From Roseovarius sp. Pro17 (GTDB lineage: Bacteria; Pseudomonadota; Alphaproteobacteria; Rhodobacterales; Rhodobacteraceae), in NCBI RefSeq assembly GCF_035599575.1, contig NZ_CP141179.1, forward strand, positions 3,571,001 to 3,635,000: 64,000 nt of DNA, written 5' to 3'. Position 1 is the first letter of the stretch. Each line of letters starts with the position of its first letter. The notes beneath the pieces were generated by a model that did no database searches, had not been told where the DNA came from, and saw only the letters and a list, made by a program, of their open reading frames with translations. Shown one piece after another: positions 32,987-41,902 of the stretch. Made by a program: the position numbers and the translations under genes.

Positions 32987-35244
32987 CCCTGAAAGAGCGG
33001 CGAAGTATAATCGCGGATCTCACGGAACGGAAAACTGACCACTTCGGGCACGCCGTCGATTGTTACACGCACGTCGACCATGGGCGATAGGGTCGCGACC
33101 AGACAGGACCCATTGCGGTCCAGCTCGCTGTAGCGACTGCCATCACCTGCACCGACATGCTGGAACAGAATATGGCGATCCTTTGCATCGTTGAACGTAA
33201 GCCGTCGAATGTTCCACCACGACTGGAATTGTTCTGCGGGATCAGGTGAGCGGCAGGCAATCGTGTCGGGTCCACCGACCACCTGACCGACGATCCGGCG
33301 ACCATCGAACAGCTCAAACTGGGCGTATTGCAGGTTGATCGCACGCTCGATGTTCAGCCGCCCTGCCAGTATCTGTCCGTTCAGGCCCGGAAAGAAATCG
33401 GCGGTATAGATCAGTCGATCCTTCACGACCTTGGGTGCAAGCTGACCGCCCGTTTGCAGCACTTCTGGATTGTCGCCATAGATGAATTCACCGGTCGAAA
33501 AGATCAGCGACGCCGCAGCCGTCACCTGAGGCGCGGCAAAGGACGTGCCGCTCATCCGGGCAAAGACATTGCCCGACGTGGTGGTCAGCACATTCATCGC
33601 AGGCGCGCCAATTTCAAATCTGGGGCTGGTGTTGCTGCCTTGGGATGCGGTGCGCCACGGGGCTGGGTTCTCGAAACTATCGTTGAGGCCAACCACTGTA
33701 ATGACGTTCTCCAATGCATTGAGGCAGGCGGGGATCAGCGAGCAGCCATTGTTCAGCATTTTGGCCTCATTCCCTGCGGCTGCGACGATCAGCAGGCGGC
33801 TTTCGTAAATGCGTAGCGCGTTTTCGACTTCGCCGTTGCCTTGAAAATCAGGCAATAATCCGAAACTCAGATTTGCCACGCGCACGCCAACGGGGATATC
33901 CACCATGATCTGCTCCGCGAGCCGGACAATCTGTCTGTCCCTCGAGAGCGTCTTGTCGAACGAGATCATGTGCAGCCGCGCATAGGGGTTAATGCCCACC
34001 ATGCCCCTGCCATTCTCAGGCGACGCGATCACCCCCGCGACGGCCGCGCCATGCTCGGACTGGCTCAGCGCCAATGGATCAATCTCGCTGCACTCGACCT
34101 GGGTTTCTGCCACGGTGCTGGCAGGCACAACTGTGGTGTCCGCGTCCACATCGCTCGCGACGCCCTCCTCCGTCTCAGGCGGGTCTAGCACCTCGCCGTC
34201 ACCGAGGATCAATGAAGGCAGGTCGCAGTGGCCTTGCGTCACCGCGCTGTCGATGATGACAACATCCACTGGATGGCGGTGCTGCTCTGACAGCTCCTCC
34301 ATGTTGGCGAATGGGTGGTGGATCAGCTTGAAAAGGTCAATCTGATCGGCCACCAGCGGTTCATCACTCAGCCCATAATCCTTCACGCTGCCTGTAGTGC
34401 GCAAATTCGGTTGCAGGATTTTCAGCGCAAGATCATTCAGGGAAATGCTGGCGAACTGCTTTTGCCAGGCCGGTGCAAAGATCGCTGTGGGATCGACAAA
34501 AACCTTGCTCCGATCGGATGTCACCAGCGAGCCAACCAAGCTTCGGACCAGTTTCGATTGCGGATCGGTTCGTAGTGTCACGGCCGTCTGCAATTGCAAT
34601 TGTGGCAGGGTCACGCTGCGCATACCGCCGGGGGCGTTGATGATCGGCGGGTTGAACCGCGCGATCACATCGTCGCACGAGCCCTTGAAGGCCGAGCAAT
34701 CCATCTGCGCGCTGACCGTGAATTGGCTGACGTCCCAATCGCTCGGCACCTGCTGGCGGGTCAGCGTGGTGATTGTCCGAAAATTGTAGTCCGGCACCGT
34801 TATCGTGTCGCCCAGCTTGGTGCGCCACCGCCCTTGGCTGATGACATACCCAGCCACATGGGACGTCAGGCTGCGCAACTGCCGTTCAGACGCCGCATTG
34901 CGATCGCGCCGACACAGGTGCGGGTTGAGATCGCACATCATTGCGTCGATGCTCTGGGGAAAATACGCGCCGAAAAACAGCTTCTCGTCGCGTAGGACAC
35001 GTTCGGCGAACGGGCTTTTGTCCATTTTTATTTTACGCAGAGTCAGATTTCCGGAGTTGAAGAGCGAGAGGTAAAACGTTTCCATCTCGGTCGAAAGTTC
35101 AGCGGCGTTTTCGCCTTTTGAGCGCCATTCGAGCACAAGTTCAGGGACCGCAGACTGCGCCGCGATCTCGGTTGCACCCAGCGCGAGAACCATCGCCATG
35201 GCAACGGATCTCATCACCCATTTCGCCTTTCGCAGGTCCATCAC
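32983..35244 (-). CDS. Exported subtilisin-like (S8) serine protease
   Basis: This 753-aa protein has a signal peptide (SVAMAMVLALGATEIAAQ), a ~300-aa N-terminal region possibly acting as a propeptide and adaptor domain, and a subtilase domain. The catalytic Asp is in VVIIDSAV (about 331), His in SEHGAAVAGVIAS (about 397), the oxyanion Asn region in IVAAAGNEA, and Ser in MSGTSFAAPQV (about 568). About 180 residues follow, with two cysteines that may be disulfide-bonded. It is joined by 4-bp overlaps to the metalloprotease gene upstream and the trypsin-like gene downstream, so all three are co-expressed and probably act in sequence. Confidence 0.9.
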   Translation of the reverse strand: MMDLRKAKWVMRSVAMAMVLALGATEIAAQSAVPELVLEWRSKGENAAELSTEMETFYLSLFNSGNLTLRKIKMDKSPFAERVLRDEKLFFGAYFPQSIDAMMCDLNPHLCRRDRNAASERQLRSLTSHVAGYVISQGRWRTKLGDTITVPDYNFRTITTLTRQQVPSDWDVSQFTVSAQMDCSAFKGSCDDVIARFNPPIINAPGGMRSVTLPQLQLQTAVTLRTDPQSKLVRSLVGSLVTSDRSKVFVDPTAIFAPAWQKQFASISLNDLALKILQPNLRTTGSVKDYGLSDEPLVADQIDLFKLIHHPFANMEELSEQHRHPVDVVIIDSAVTQGHCDLPSLILGDGEVLDPPETEEGVASDVDADTTVVPASTVAETQVECSEIDPLALSQSEHGAAVAGVIASPENGRGMVGINPYARLHMISFDKTLSRDRQIVRLAEQIMVDIPVGVRVANLSFGLLPDFQGNGEVENALRIYESRLLIVAAAGNEAKMLNNGCSLIPACLNALENVITVVGLNDSFENPAPWRTASQGSNTSPRFEIGAPAMNVLTTTSGNVFARMSGTSFAAPQVTAAASLIFSTGEFIYGDNPEVLQTGGQLAPKVVKDRLIYTADFFPGLNGQILAGRLNIERAINLQYAQFELFDGRRIVGQVVGGPDTIACRSPDPAEQFQSWWNIRRLTFNDAKDRHILFQHVGAGDGSRYSELDRNGSCLVATLSPMVDVRVTIDGVPEVVSFPFREIRDYTSPLFQG

Positions 35245-36470
35245 GGCGCGGTCCTTTCAATGGTCACATTGGCAGTGCTCGCCCCATAGCCATGCACTAT
35301 TACGTTGGCGAGAGACTTGTCAGCGGGCACATCGATGACGCATTCCTCAACCGCACCTGCCGTGTAGGGTCGACAGTCGTAACCAGCGATTGTGACCGGA
35401 CCATCAAAGCGCACATAGAGATCCGGATCCCCCTCACCTGTCATCTCGGCGCGGAAAGATGTCCCCGGCACCACCGGAAAGCTGCCAATCGACACGATGT
35501 CACCGGCAGACAACTCAAACGGGCCGAACTCTTCGCGCGTCGCCACATCGACACCTGAGGCAGGTTCGCAGATCGCCGTATCGATGCTGAACCCCGCAGC
35601 CGCGCCATAGATACAGGCGATGCCGTTCTTGTCAGATTCGGTTAGTCGCAGGGTCCAATCCCCCAGACCGTTGCACTGCGGGTAGTGCATTACCGAAAAC
35701 GCATCATAGTCAGTGACCCCACGCCAGTCCTGATCCTCAAAGCAAGTGCCTGCCTCTGGCCGCGTGTGTTCGTGCCGCCCGCCAAGGACATGACCCAGTT
35801 CATGGCGCAGGATGCCGCGCAGGGTCAGTGCCTGATTGGGATCAAGGTCAAACGACGACGCATCGATCACCACACTGCGCTCGGGCCGCGGATCATTGGG
35901 AAAGAATGCCGCGGCAAGAAACGTGCCGTTTGCGTTCACTGGGCGCACATCAAACAACACGCGGTCATTCGACGTGTCGCACGTCTGATCCTCGGACTGG
36001 ATATAATGGAATTGCAGATCGGCGACCGCCTCCCATGCTGCGGTCGCCGCCTCCATCTCGGCGACGACGCTGCCGTGGCGGCTGCCGAATGCTGTGCTGA
36101 CACAGTAGGTCAGCGCATGGCGTTGTCTGACCGTCCAGATCTGGTCCAGCCCGCCAACCGTGATGATGGCAAATTCCGGCACCTCGCCCGCTGGAATCGG
36201 CGGCGCGTTAGCCACGTTACGCAGCCAAAATTCGTGCAGCAGCTTTTCATTGCGGATCGGGGTGTCACCATTGACGTAATATTTTCCGGTTTCTTCGACA
36301 AATGGCGTGCTGTCGCGGAATTCTTCGAAACTCATGCTGCTTACGTTTTCGCGTGCCGCCTCGGCAAGTTGCCCCAAGGCTTCGTTGGCGTCATTGGGGT
36401 CGAGTTCCTGTGCATAGCAAGGTGACATCATTGCGCTCGCAGTGAATACGGCAACCAAGACATGTCTCAT
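35241..36470 (-). CDS. Exported metzincin zinc metalloprotease with C-terminal PPC-like domain
   Basis: This 409-aa protein has a signal peptide (LVAVFTASAMMSPCYA). The zinc site HELGHVLGGRHE (His223, His227, His233, with catalytic Glu224) and the Met-turn SVMHYP about 30 residues later identify a metzincin, with the HE continuation like that of astacins and related bacterial families. The C-terminal ~110 residues (FGPFELSAGDIVSIG, GDPDLYVRFDGPVT, TIERTAP) match the bacterial pre-peptidase C-terminal beta domain, commonly removed after secretion. It lies 22 bp downstream of the amidohydrolase gene and overlaps the subtilase gene. Confidence 0.9.
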   Translation of the reverse strand: MRHVLVAVFTASAMMSPCYAQELDPNDANEALGQLAEAARENVSSMSFEEFRDSTPFVEETGKYYVNGDTPIRNEKLLHEFWLRNVANAPPIPAGEVPEFAIITVGGLDQIWTVRQRHALTYCVSTAFGSRHGSVVAEMEAATAAWEAVADLQFHYIQSEDQTCDTSNDRVLFDVRPVNANGTFLAAAFFPNDPRPERSVVIDASSFDLDPNQALTLRGILRHELGHVLGGRHEHTRPEAGTCFEDQDWRGVTDYDAFSVMHYPQCNGLGDWTLRLTESDKNGIACIYGAAAGFSIDTAICEPASGVDVATREEFGPFELSAGDIVSIGSFPVVPGTSFRAEMTGEGDPDLYVRFDGPVTIAGYDCRPYTAGAVEECVIDVPADKSLANVIVHGYGASTANVTIERTAP

Positions 36471-36492
36471 AGTCGATCCTCCAGTTATGTCG

Positions 36493-38157
36493 TCAGGACG
36501 AAAACAGCTCCTCGAAAATGGGGTGGCCCGCGAAAAACGTGGCGAGCCTCGCGTGCTGGACAGCTGTCCCGGTCAGGCCGAGGTATCTGGCGGCGTTTCC
36601 GCCCATCACGGCTTGCAAGCGATCCCCCGAAAACCCCAATTCCCCCAGTGATTCCAGAACTCTGGCCGAATAGGCCTGATGTCCGGGAACGCGGCCAGTC
36701 ATCGACCAGTCCGACCCATACATCATGCGTTCCGCAACCAGTGGCACACGCGCGATCATCTCGCGCATCCGCGTCATCACTCGCGCGCGATCCGCGCTGT
36801 TCGGCTCGGTCGCAACCGGCCAGTAGCCGAGATCGAAATAGAGTCCCGGGAAATCCTCGATCATCCCGGCAATGGTTTCCTCCCAGTCCTGCTCGGCTGG
36901 TTTCCCGGCGTCGGGCGCCGTCTCCATAAAGCGACCGAAATGGGCTAGGTTCACCCGCAGCTCTTTGAATTCAGGGCGCGACAGGACGTTGCGCCATTCC
37001 TCGGGTGCGGCAAACCGTCCGGTATCAGCGCCAGCACCCATCGAATTCGTGGCGTGGGCCTTAATCGGAACCCCGTTCTGGACACACCACGCATAAAGGC
37101 GCTCCAGCTCACGGTCGAGGGCGGGGCCGCCACCTTTCGGTGCGCGTCTGGCCCATTTTGACACGTCGGCGTCATTTCCGATGGGCTTGAACCCCATGGG
37201 TGGGTAAATCTTGACCCCGGCAAAGCCTAGATTCCGAATGGCTTGCTTCACGTTGCGCAGGGAATCCCAGTCTGGATGGGCCTCTCTTTCAAGGGCCGCG
37301 CGCAGGGGGCAGAACGGGGCAAAGGGCAGCACCAGCGCATTCTGGTACCCTTTGACAATGGCCGATACGACCTCGATCTGATCCGCCACTGATTCCACAT
37401 CGTTTTCTGTGGTTTTGAACCAATAGGTGAAATCGACGATGGACGGCGAAAACACCCGAACCCCCGTTTTGCCGCCATACAATCTTTGCATTTCTGCAAG
37501 GATATCGCGGCGCCCACGCGTCAACAGCCCAGCCCAGCGGATCGACTGCAGGAATGGCGAGACGTGGCGGTACTCCTGTTGCGTGCCACGGGTTAACGCG
37601 CCGGGTGCCCCCTTGGCATAGATTTCGTCCGCCAAGGTCCGGGCCTGCTGGCGGGGTGTCAGCAACCCCGTGCGCAGCGATACCTGATCCACTTCCTGCG
37701 CGATCCGGTCGAGAATTCGGCTTTCGTCCGAGGGGGTGACCCTCAATCCCGCTGGGTCCGGCACAGCCCCGGCGGCATATTCGGAAAGGGCGATGGCGAC
37801 GTTTTCCTGATCCCGCCGCTCAATTATGTCCGGCGGCGCGATCGGCGCGCCACCCCTCACAATGGCAAGCTCGTGTTTTGCCGTGGGCGTACCAATCAGC
37901 AAAATGGTCTTTAGCAGCTTCAGAAACGCAGTGCTGATCATGTCGGGATCAGCATTGGCATGAGGATCACGCAGGAATGTCTGTTGCAGAAATCCGATTG
38001 CGGGAACGTCACGGCCATTGAAGAAATGGGTGTGGATGTCGATAGCACCGTCCGTCAGATCGGGCCGAAGCCCCGGCTCGGCAGCATAGCAGCCGCCCAG
38101 ATTACTGGAGAGCATCACCCCCCCCAAGCCACCCAACATGAAACGCCGGCTTGTCAT
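36493..38157 (-). CDS. Amidohydrolase-2 family protein, Tat/lipoprotein-type export
   Basis: This 554-aa TIM-barrel metal-dependent hydrolase has the metal motif DIHTHFF near residue 40, KAHATNS, NLAHFGRF with further His, and the late metal Asp in MYGSDWS. The N-terminus combines a twin-arginine motif (TSRRFMLGGLGG) with a lipobox-like LGGC, so it is probably a lipid-anchored periplasmic enzyme, unusual for this mostly cytoplasmic family. It is also longer than typical members, with an extra helical segment between residues about 60 and 200. It is the first gene of an operon with three exported proteases; its substrate is unknown. Confidence 0.82.
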   Translation of the reverse strand: MTSRRFMLGGLGGVMLSSNLGGCYAAEPGLRPDLTDGAIDIHTHFFNGRDVPAIGFLQQTFLRDPHANADPDMISTAFLKLLKTILLIGTPTAKHELAIVRGGAPIAPPDIIERRDQENVAIALSEYAAGAVPDPAGLRVTPSDESRILDRIAQEVDQVSLRTGLLTPRQQARTLADEIYAKGAPGALTRGTQQEYRHVSPFLQSIRWAGLLTRGRRDILAEMQRLYGGKTGVRVFSPSIVDFTYWFKTTENDVESVADQIEVVSAIVKGYQNALVLPFAPFCPLRAALEREAHPDWDSLRNVKQAIRNLGFAGVKIYPPMGFKPIGNDADVSKWARRAPKGGGPALDRELERLYAWCVQNGVPIKAHATNSMGAGADTGRFAAPEEWRNVLSRPEFKELRVNLAHFGRFMETAPDAGKPAEQDWEETIAGMIEDFPGLYFDLGYWPVATEPNSADRARVMTRMREMIARVPLVAERMMYGSDWSMTGRVPGHQAYSARVLESLGELGFSGDRLQAVMGGNAARYLGLTGTAVQHARLATFFAGHPIFEELFSS

Positions 38158-38484
38158 ATGACTTTCCAGTCCAAATCCGGGCGCCTAAAATCTAACGCAC
38201 CCACTACGATAATAAGCCTTTGGGATCGCCTCAAAAGACTCGGCCAAATATCCCTGTGGGAGTACTTTAGCAGAAAAACTCGTATAAATTGAGTGTGGAA
38301 TTCCCGATCCAATTTTCAATCGCGTCTTGGGAAAATTAAGTCATTGTTAATAATAATCTAATCTGACTTTCCGGGGCATTCTGGACCGACCAACAACGCC
38401 GGCTTCGCCGCAAGAATGCATCGCTGATAGCCGTCGCTCCAGCATAGCTGGCGAATCTGCGAACCGTGCGCAGATCCCGCGCTG
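38158..38484. other. Intergenic region upstream of the protease operon
   Basis: There is no gene in 327 bp between the phnE stop and the amidohydrolase start. The part 38270-38370 is A+T-rich and probably holds the promoter for the minus-strand protease operon. I see no clear terminator hairpin for the phn operon. Confidence 0.5.
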
Positions 38485-39315
38485 TTATTGCGACCTATCG
38501 ACGGCGCGGCGCAGCCAACCGGATAGAAACTCGGCGATCAAAACCATGGCGATGATCGACAGGATGATCGCGCCGACGCGCAGGTTTTCCAGCTGCTGCA
38601 CGTTCCGTTTCAGATACCATCCCATACCGCCGCCGCCGAAAAATCCGACAACCGTCGCCGCGCGAAACGCGACGTCCCAAGTGTAGATCGCGATGCCGGT
38701 GAACGCGACGCGCACCTGCGGCACCACGGCAAAGACCAGCACCCGAAACGGATTGGCCCCGGCGGCGCGCATTGCCTCAACCGGGCCCATTTCGATGGCT
38801 TCGATCTCATCCGCGAAGAGCTTGCCAGCGAAACCAATGCAGAACATCGTCAACGCCGACACCCCTGCCAACATCCCAAAGCCGATGATCGACACGAAAA
38901 GGATGGTCCAGATCATCTCGTGGATGGCGCGGCAGGAAATGACGCCCAGCCGTCCCAGCGGGAAAAGGATGATCCGGTTCGGCGTCACGTTCCAGGCCGA
39001 AAACCACGCGAGCGGTATAGCCAGAAACACCCCCAGCACGCCGCCTAGGAATGACATCTGCAATGTCGCGAGGACCGAGGCCAAATACCCCCGGTCGGCG
39101 ATATAGGCCAGATCGGGCGGATAGAACCGGTCGATCACCACCCCGATGAGGCGGCCCAGGGCGCTGATCATCAGCACTGGATCGACCTTTAGAAAATACA
39201 TCGAATACGCGAGAAACACGATCACCAACAGCAGCGCGCCAAAGCGCCAGATGCTGCCGGGATAGCTGTAGCGCGACCATGTGTGGCGCGGTGCTGTGGT
39301 GTCCTGCTCGGCCAT
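38485..39315 (-). CDS. phnE: Phosphonate-type ABC transporter permease
   Basis: This 276-aa inner-membrane permease has about six transmembrane helices. The EAA-type loop reads AIEMGPVEAMRAAGANPFRVLVFAVVPQV (about 180-208), where it contacts the ATPase. A conserved RAIHEMIWTILF segment is typical of PhnE. It is the second of two adjacent, similar permease genes, with a 1-bp gap, so the transporter is probably a heterodimer. It is the last gene of the phnD-phnC-phnE-phnE order. Confidence 0.9.
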   Translation of the reverse strand: MAEQDTTAPRHTWSRYSYPGSIWRFGALLLVIVFLAYSMYFLKVDPVLMISALGRLIGVVIDRFYPPDLAYIADRGYLASVLATLQMSFLGGVLGVFLAIPLAWFSAWNVTPNRIILFPLGRLGVISCRAIHEMIWTILFVSIIGFGMLAGVSALTMFCIGFAGKLFADEIEAIEMGPVEAMRAAGANPFRVLVFAVVPQVRVAFTGIAIYTWDVAFRAATVVGFFGGGGMGWYLKRNVQQLENLRVGAIILSIIAMVLIAEFLSGWLRRAVDRSQ

Positions 39316-39316
39316 G

Positions 39317-40126
39317 TCAGATCACCGCCTTGCGCAGATAATGCGAGATCACCTCGCCCACGACGATCAGCAGCAGGATCGCCAAGAGCACCATGGTGAC
39401 ACCGCCATAGTTGAACCGGCTCATCTGGCGAAAGAAAAGCAACCCCAAGCCGCCAGCGCCGACCAGCCCCATGACAGCTGAACGGCGAATATTAATGTCC
39501 CACTCAAAGATGATGGTGGCCAGAACCACCGGATAAATCTGTGGCAGGATGCCGTAGTACATCACCTGAAATTCAGTGCCGCCAGTGGCGCGGATCGCCT
39601 CGACTGGCCCGGCCTCGATATTCTCGATCGCCTCCGCTGTGATTTTTGAGATGAACCCGACCGAGCGCATGGCGATGGCCAGAATTCCCGGCAGCGCCCC
39701 GAGGCCCACGGCGCTGACAAAGATCAGCGCCCAGACGATCTCATGCACCGACCGGCTGAGCACCATGAGAAAACGGCCAATGGGATAGAGGATCATCTTG
39801 CTGGGGGTCACGTTCGCAGCACCCAGCCACGCGACCGGCAGGGAAAAAACGCAGCCAAGGACCGTGCCGACCGACGCCATCATCAGCGTCTCGATGGTCG
39901 GCCGGACCAACTCGGGCAGCAGGCCCCAATCGATGGTGAAATACCGCGACAGCGAGGCAAATACACCGTTGCGTCCGCCGATGCGCGACCAGTCCGTATC
40001 GGCGATGATCGTGCCATGCGCGCACCACGCGGCAAATAGCACAAAAAGACCCCAAGCCAGCGCAAGTTTCAGCTGACGCTTGCGACGCAGCCCGATCTGA
40101 TAGGCATGAGCGGAAGCGGCGGACAT
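39317..40126 (-). CDS. phnE: Phosphonate-type ABC transporter permease
   Basis: This 269-aa inner-membrane permease is paralogous to its neighbour. LSRSVHEIVWALIFV and the EAA loop NIEAGPVEAIRATGGTEFQVMYYGILPQI match the PhnE pattern. It has a positively charged N-terminus (GLRRKRQLK) before the first helix. I prefer ATG 40126, with GAGG about 10 nt upstream; GTG 40132 overlapping the phnC stop is an alternative. Confidence 0.9.
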   Translation of the reverse strand: MSAASAHAYQIGLRRKRQLKLALAWGLFVLFAAWCAHGTIIADTDWSRIGGRNGVFASLSRYFTIDWGLLPELVRPTIETLMMASVGTVLGCVFSLPVAWLGAANVTPSKMILYPIGRFLMVLSRSVHEIVWALIFVSAVGLGALPGILAIAMRSVGFISKITAEAIENIEAGPVEAIRATGGTEFQVMYYGILPQIYPVVLATIIFEWDINIRRSAVMGLVGAGGLGLLFFRQMSRFNYGGVTMVLLAILLLIVVGEVISHYLRKAVI

Positions 40127-40128
40127 GC

Positions 40129-40881
40129 TCACAAAACCTCCATCGCATATATCTGCTGGAGATCGGCGTCGCGCAAATCACGCGTCTCGCCGTCGAATTT
40201 CTTGACCCCGTCCTGAAGGCCTATGATCCGGTTGCAGAACTCCTTGGCCAGCGTCACGTCATGGATATTGCACAGCGCAGGCACGCCCAGCTCCTTGGCG
40301 ATGCTCATGATTAGCGCCATCACCTCGCGCGAGATCTTGGGATCCAGCGCCGATGTGGGCTCATCCAGCAATAGCAGCTTGGGCTGCTGCATCAGCGCGC
40401 GCGCGATGCCGACACGCTGGCGCTGGCCGCCCGACAGCTCGTCCGCGCGCTTGTTTATGTGGTCCGACAGACCGACCCGGTCGAGGTAATCCAGCGCCTG
40501 CGTGATGTCCTTTTTCGGGAAATGACGAAACAGGCTACGGATGTTGCCGATATAGCCCAGACGACCCGACAGCACGTTATCCATCACCGACATGCGGTTG
40601 ATCAGATTGAACTCCTGAAAGATCATGCCGACATTGCGCCGCAGCCCACGCAACTGGCGGGCATTGAGGGCGCGCACATCTTGGCCCAGCAGGATGATCT
40701 GGCCATCCGTAGGCTCGACCAGACGATTGACGCAGCGGATCAGCGTGGACTTGCCCGCGCCGCTGGGGCCGATGATGGCAAGGAAATCGTCACTCGCCAC
40801 CTCGAAATCAATCCCCTTGAGGATCTCGGGGCCCTTGGCGCTGTAACGCACCTTTAGGTTCTTGACGGACAGGACGGACAT
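40129..40881 (-). CDS. phnC: Phosphonate-type ABC transporter ATP-binding protein
   Basis: This 250-aa ABC ATPase has the Walker A motif GPSGAGKST, Q-loop FQEFNLINR, signature LSGGQRQRVGIARAL, Walker B LLLLDEPTSALD and a switch His in NIHDV. The length and the FNLINRMSVMDNVLSGRLGYI sequence are typical of PhnC. Start ATG 40881 places the first strand (SVLSVKNLKVRYS) correctly; an upstream GTG/ATG would lie in the intercistronic hairpin. It is coupled with the permeases downstream. Confidence 0.93.
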   Translation of the reverse strand: MSVLSVKNLKVRYSAKGPEILKGIDFEVASDDFLAIIGPSGAGKSTLIRCVNRLVEPTDGQIILLGQDVRALNARQLRGLRRNVGMIFQEFNLINRMSVMDNVLSGRLGYIGNIRSLFRHFPKKDITQALDYLDRVGLSDHINKRADELSGGQRQRVGIARALMQQPKLLLLDEPTSALDPKISREVMALIMSIAKELGVPALCNIHDVTLAKEFCNRIIGLQDGVKKFDGETRDLRDADLQQIYAMEVL

Positions 40882-40897
40882 CGTCTTCCTTTCCCTG

Positions 40898-40934
40898 CAC
40901 ATGCCTTCTCCGCTGAAAGGGACGAAGGCATGTG
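40898..40934 (-). other. Intercistronic stem-loop between phnD and phnC
   Basis: CACATGCCTTC (40898-40908) pairs perfectly with GAAGGCATGTG (40924-40934), an 11-bp stem with a 15-nt loop. No U tract follows on the minus strand. Such hairpins after a binding-protein gene usually stabilise its mRNA or cause partial termination, raising PhnD over the membrane components. Confidence 0.65.
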
Positions 40935-40951
40935 TCGGTTTACGGATTCGC

Positions 40952-41854
40952 TTACTTGGCGTCCTTGGCCGCTTTTAGTTCGCGGATGATGTCATAATCG
41001 GAATCCTGCATCGCCACGAACTTACTGGCGTTGACGTTTTCCAGATACTTCTGCCCTTCATCGTTCTCGTTGAGAGTCAGGAACGCGTTGGTGATCTGCT
41101 CGACGATCTCATCACAGAGCTGGCCGTTCACGACGAACGGATCCTGCGGGATCACTGGTGACGACCACAGCACAGTGTAGTCCTCCATCTTGGCGATATC
41201 CCGGTCGATCACGTTGTCCAGCCTGTGCGTCGCGACAAAGGCCGCATCGACCTGCCCCTCGATCACCGCGACCGCCGACAAATCATGCCCGCCAGTATAA
41301 ACTACGCGGCTAAAATAATCCTCAAGGTCCATGCCGATCACCTTGGTAAAGCCGACCCGCGGCAACAGGTTGCCCGACGTGCTGGCGGGATCAGTCAGGC
41401 CGATAACGGTGCCTTTCAGGTCATCGATGCTGGCATAGCCCGAGTCGGCGCGCGCCACGAGTACGGCCTTGTATCCCGGCCCTTCCTCTTGGAAATGGCC
41501 CTTGTGTTTGGCGTAGGTGGCCACGACCTTGAGGTTCGGATCCTTCTCGCGGGCGATGACGTAGGAATAGGGGCCGTGCATCCCGATATCGACGAACCCG
41601 CCCAGCATCGCCTCGACGACCGACGCGTAGGACGTGGGCAGATAGAATTCGATGGGCTTGCCGGTCGCTTCCTTCAGCTGGTTGACCAGCGGCTGATATA
41701 GCGACAACTCCTGCGTGGTTTCCTCGGTCGGGATCATCGAAAAGCGCAGAACGTCGGGGTTCTTGCACTCCTGCGCGTGGGCGGCACCCAGCACGCCGAA
41801 TGCGGCGATCAATGCGCCGCCGATTACAGAATTGGATGTGGTCCGGATAGTCAT
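40952..41854 (-). CDS. phnD: Phosphonate/phosphite-type periplasmic binding protein
   Basis: This 300-aa periplasmic protein has a signal peptide (ALIAAFGVLGAAHAQ). It follows the PhnD pattern: LRFSMIPTEETTQEL with the first strand, YLPTSYASVVEAMLGGFVDIGMHGPYSYVIA with the ligand-proximal residues, and the anion-binding loop TDPASTSGNLLP. It imports a phosphonate, phosphite or similar oxyanion. No C-P lyase, phnW/phnX or ptxD gene is in the window, so the true ligand is open. It is the first gene of the transporter operon, followed by a stabilising hairpin. Confidence 0.88.
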   Translation of the reverse strand: MTIRTTSNSVIGGALIAAFGVLGAAHAQECKNPDVLRFSMIPTEETTQELSLYQPLVNQLKEATGKPIEFYLPTSYASVVEAMLGGFVDIGMHGPYSYVIAREKDPNLKVVATYAKHKGHFQEEGPGYKAVLVARADSGYASIDDLKGTVIGLTDPASTSGNLLPRVGFTKVIGMDLEDYFSRVVYTGGHDLSAVAVIEGQVDAAFVATHRLDNVIDRDIAKMEDYTVLWSSPVIPQDPFVVNGQLCDEIVEQITNAFLTLNENDEGQKYLENVNASKFVAMQDSDYDIIRELKAAKDAK

Positions 41855-41902
41855 GGTCTTCCTCCCTTAGATTATGGTTTTTTGTTTATTTGATCTTATC
41901 GT

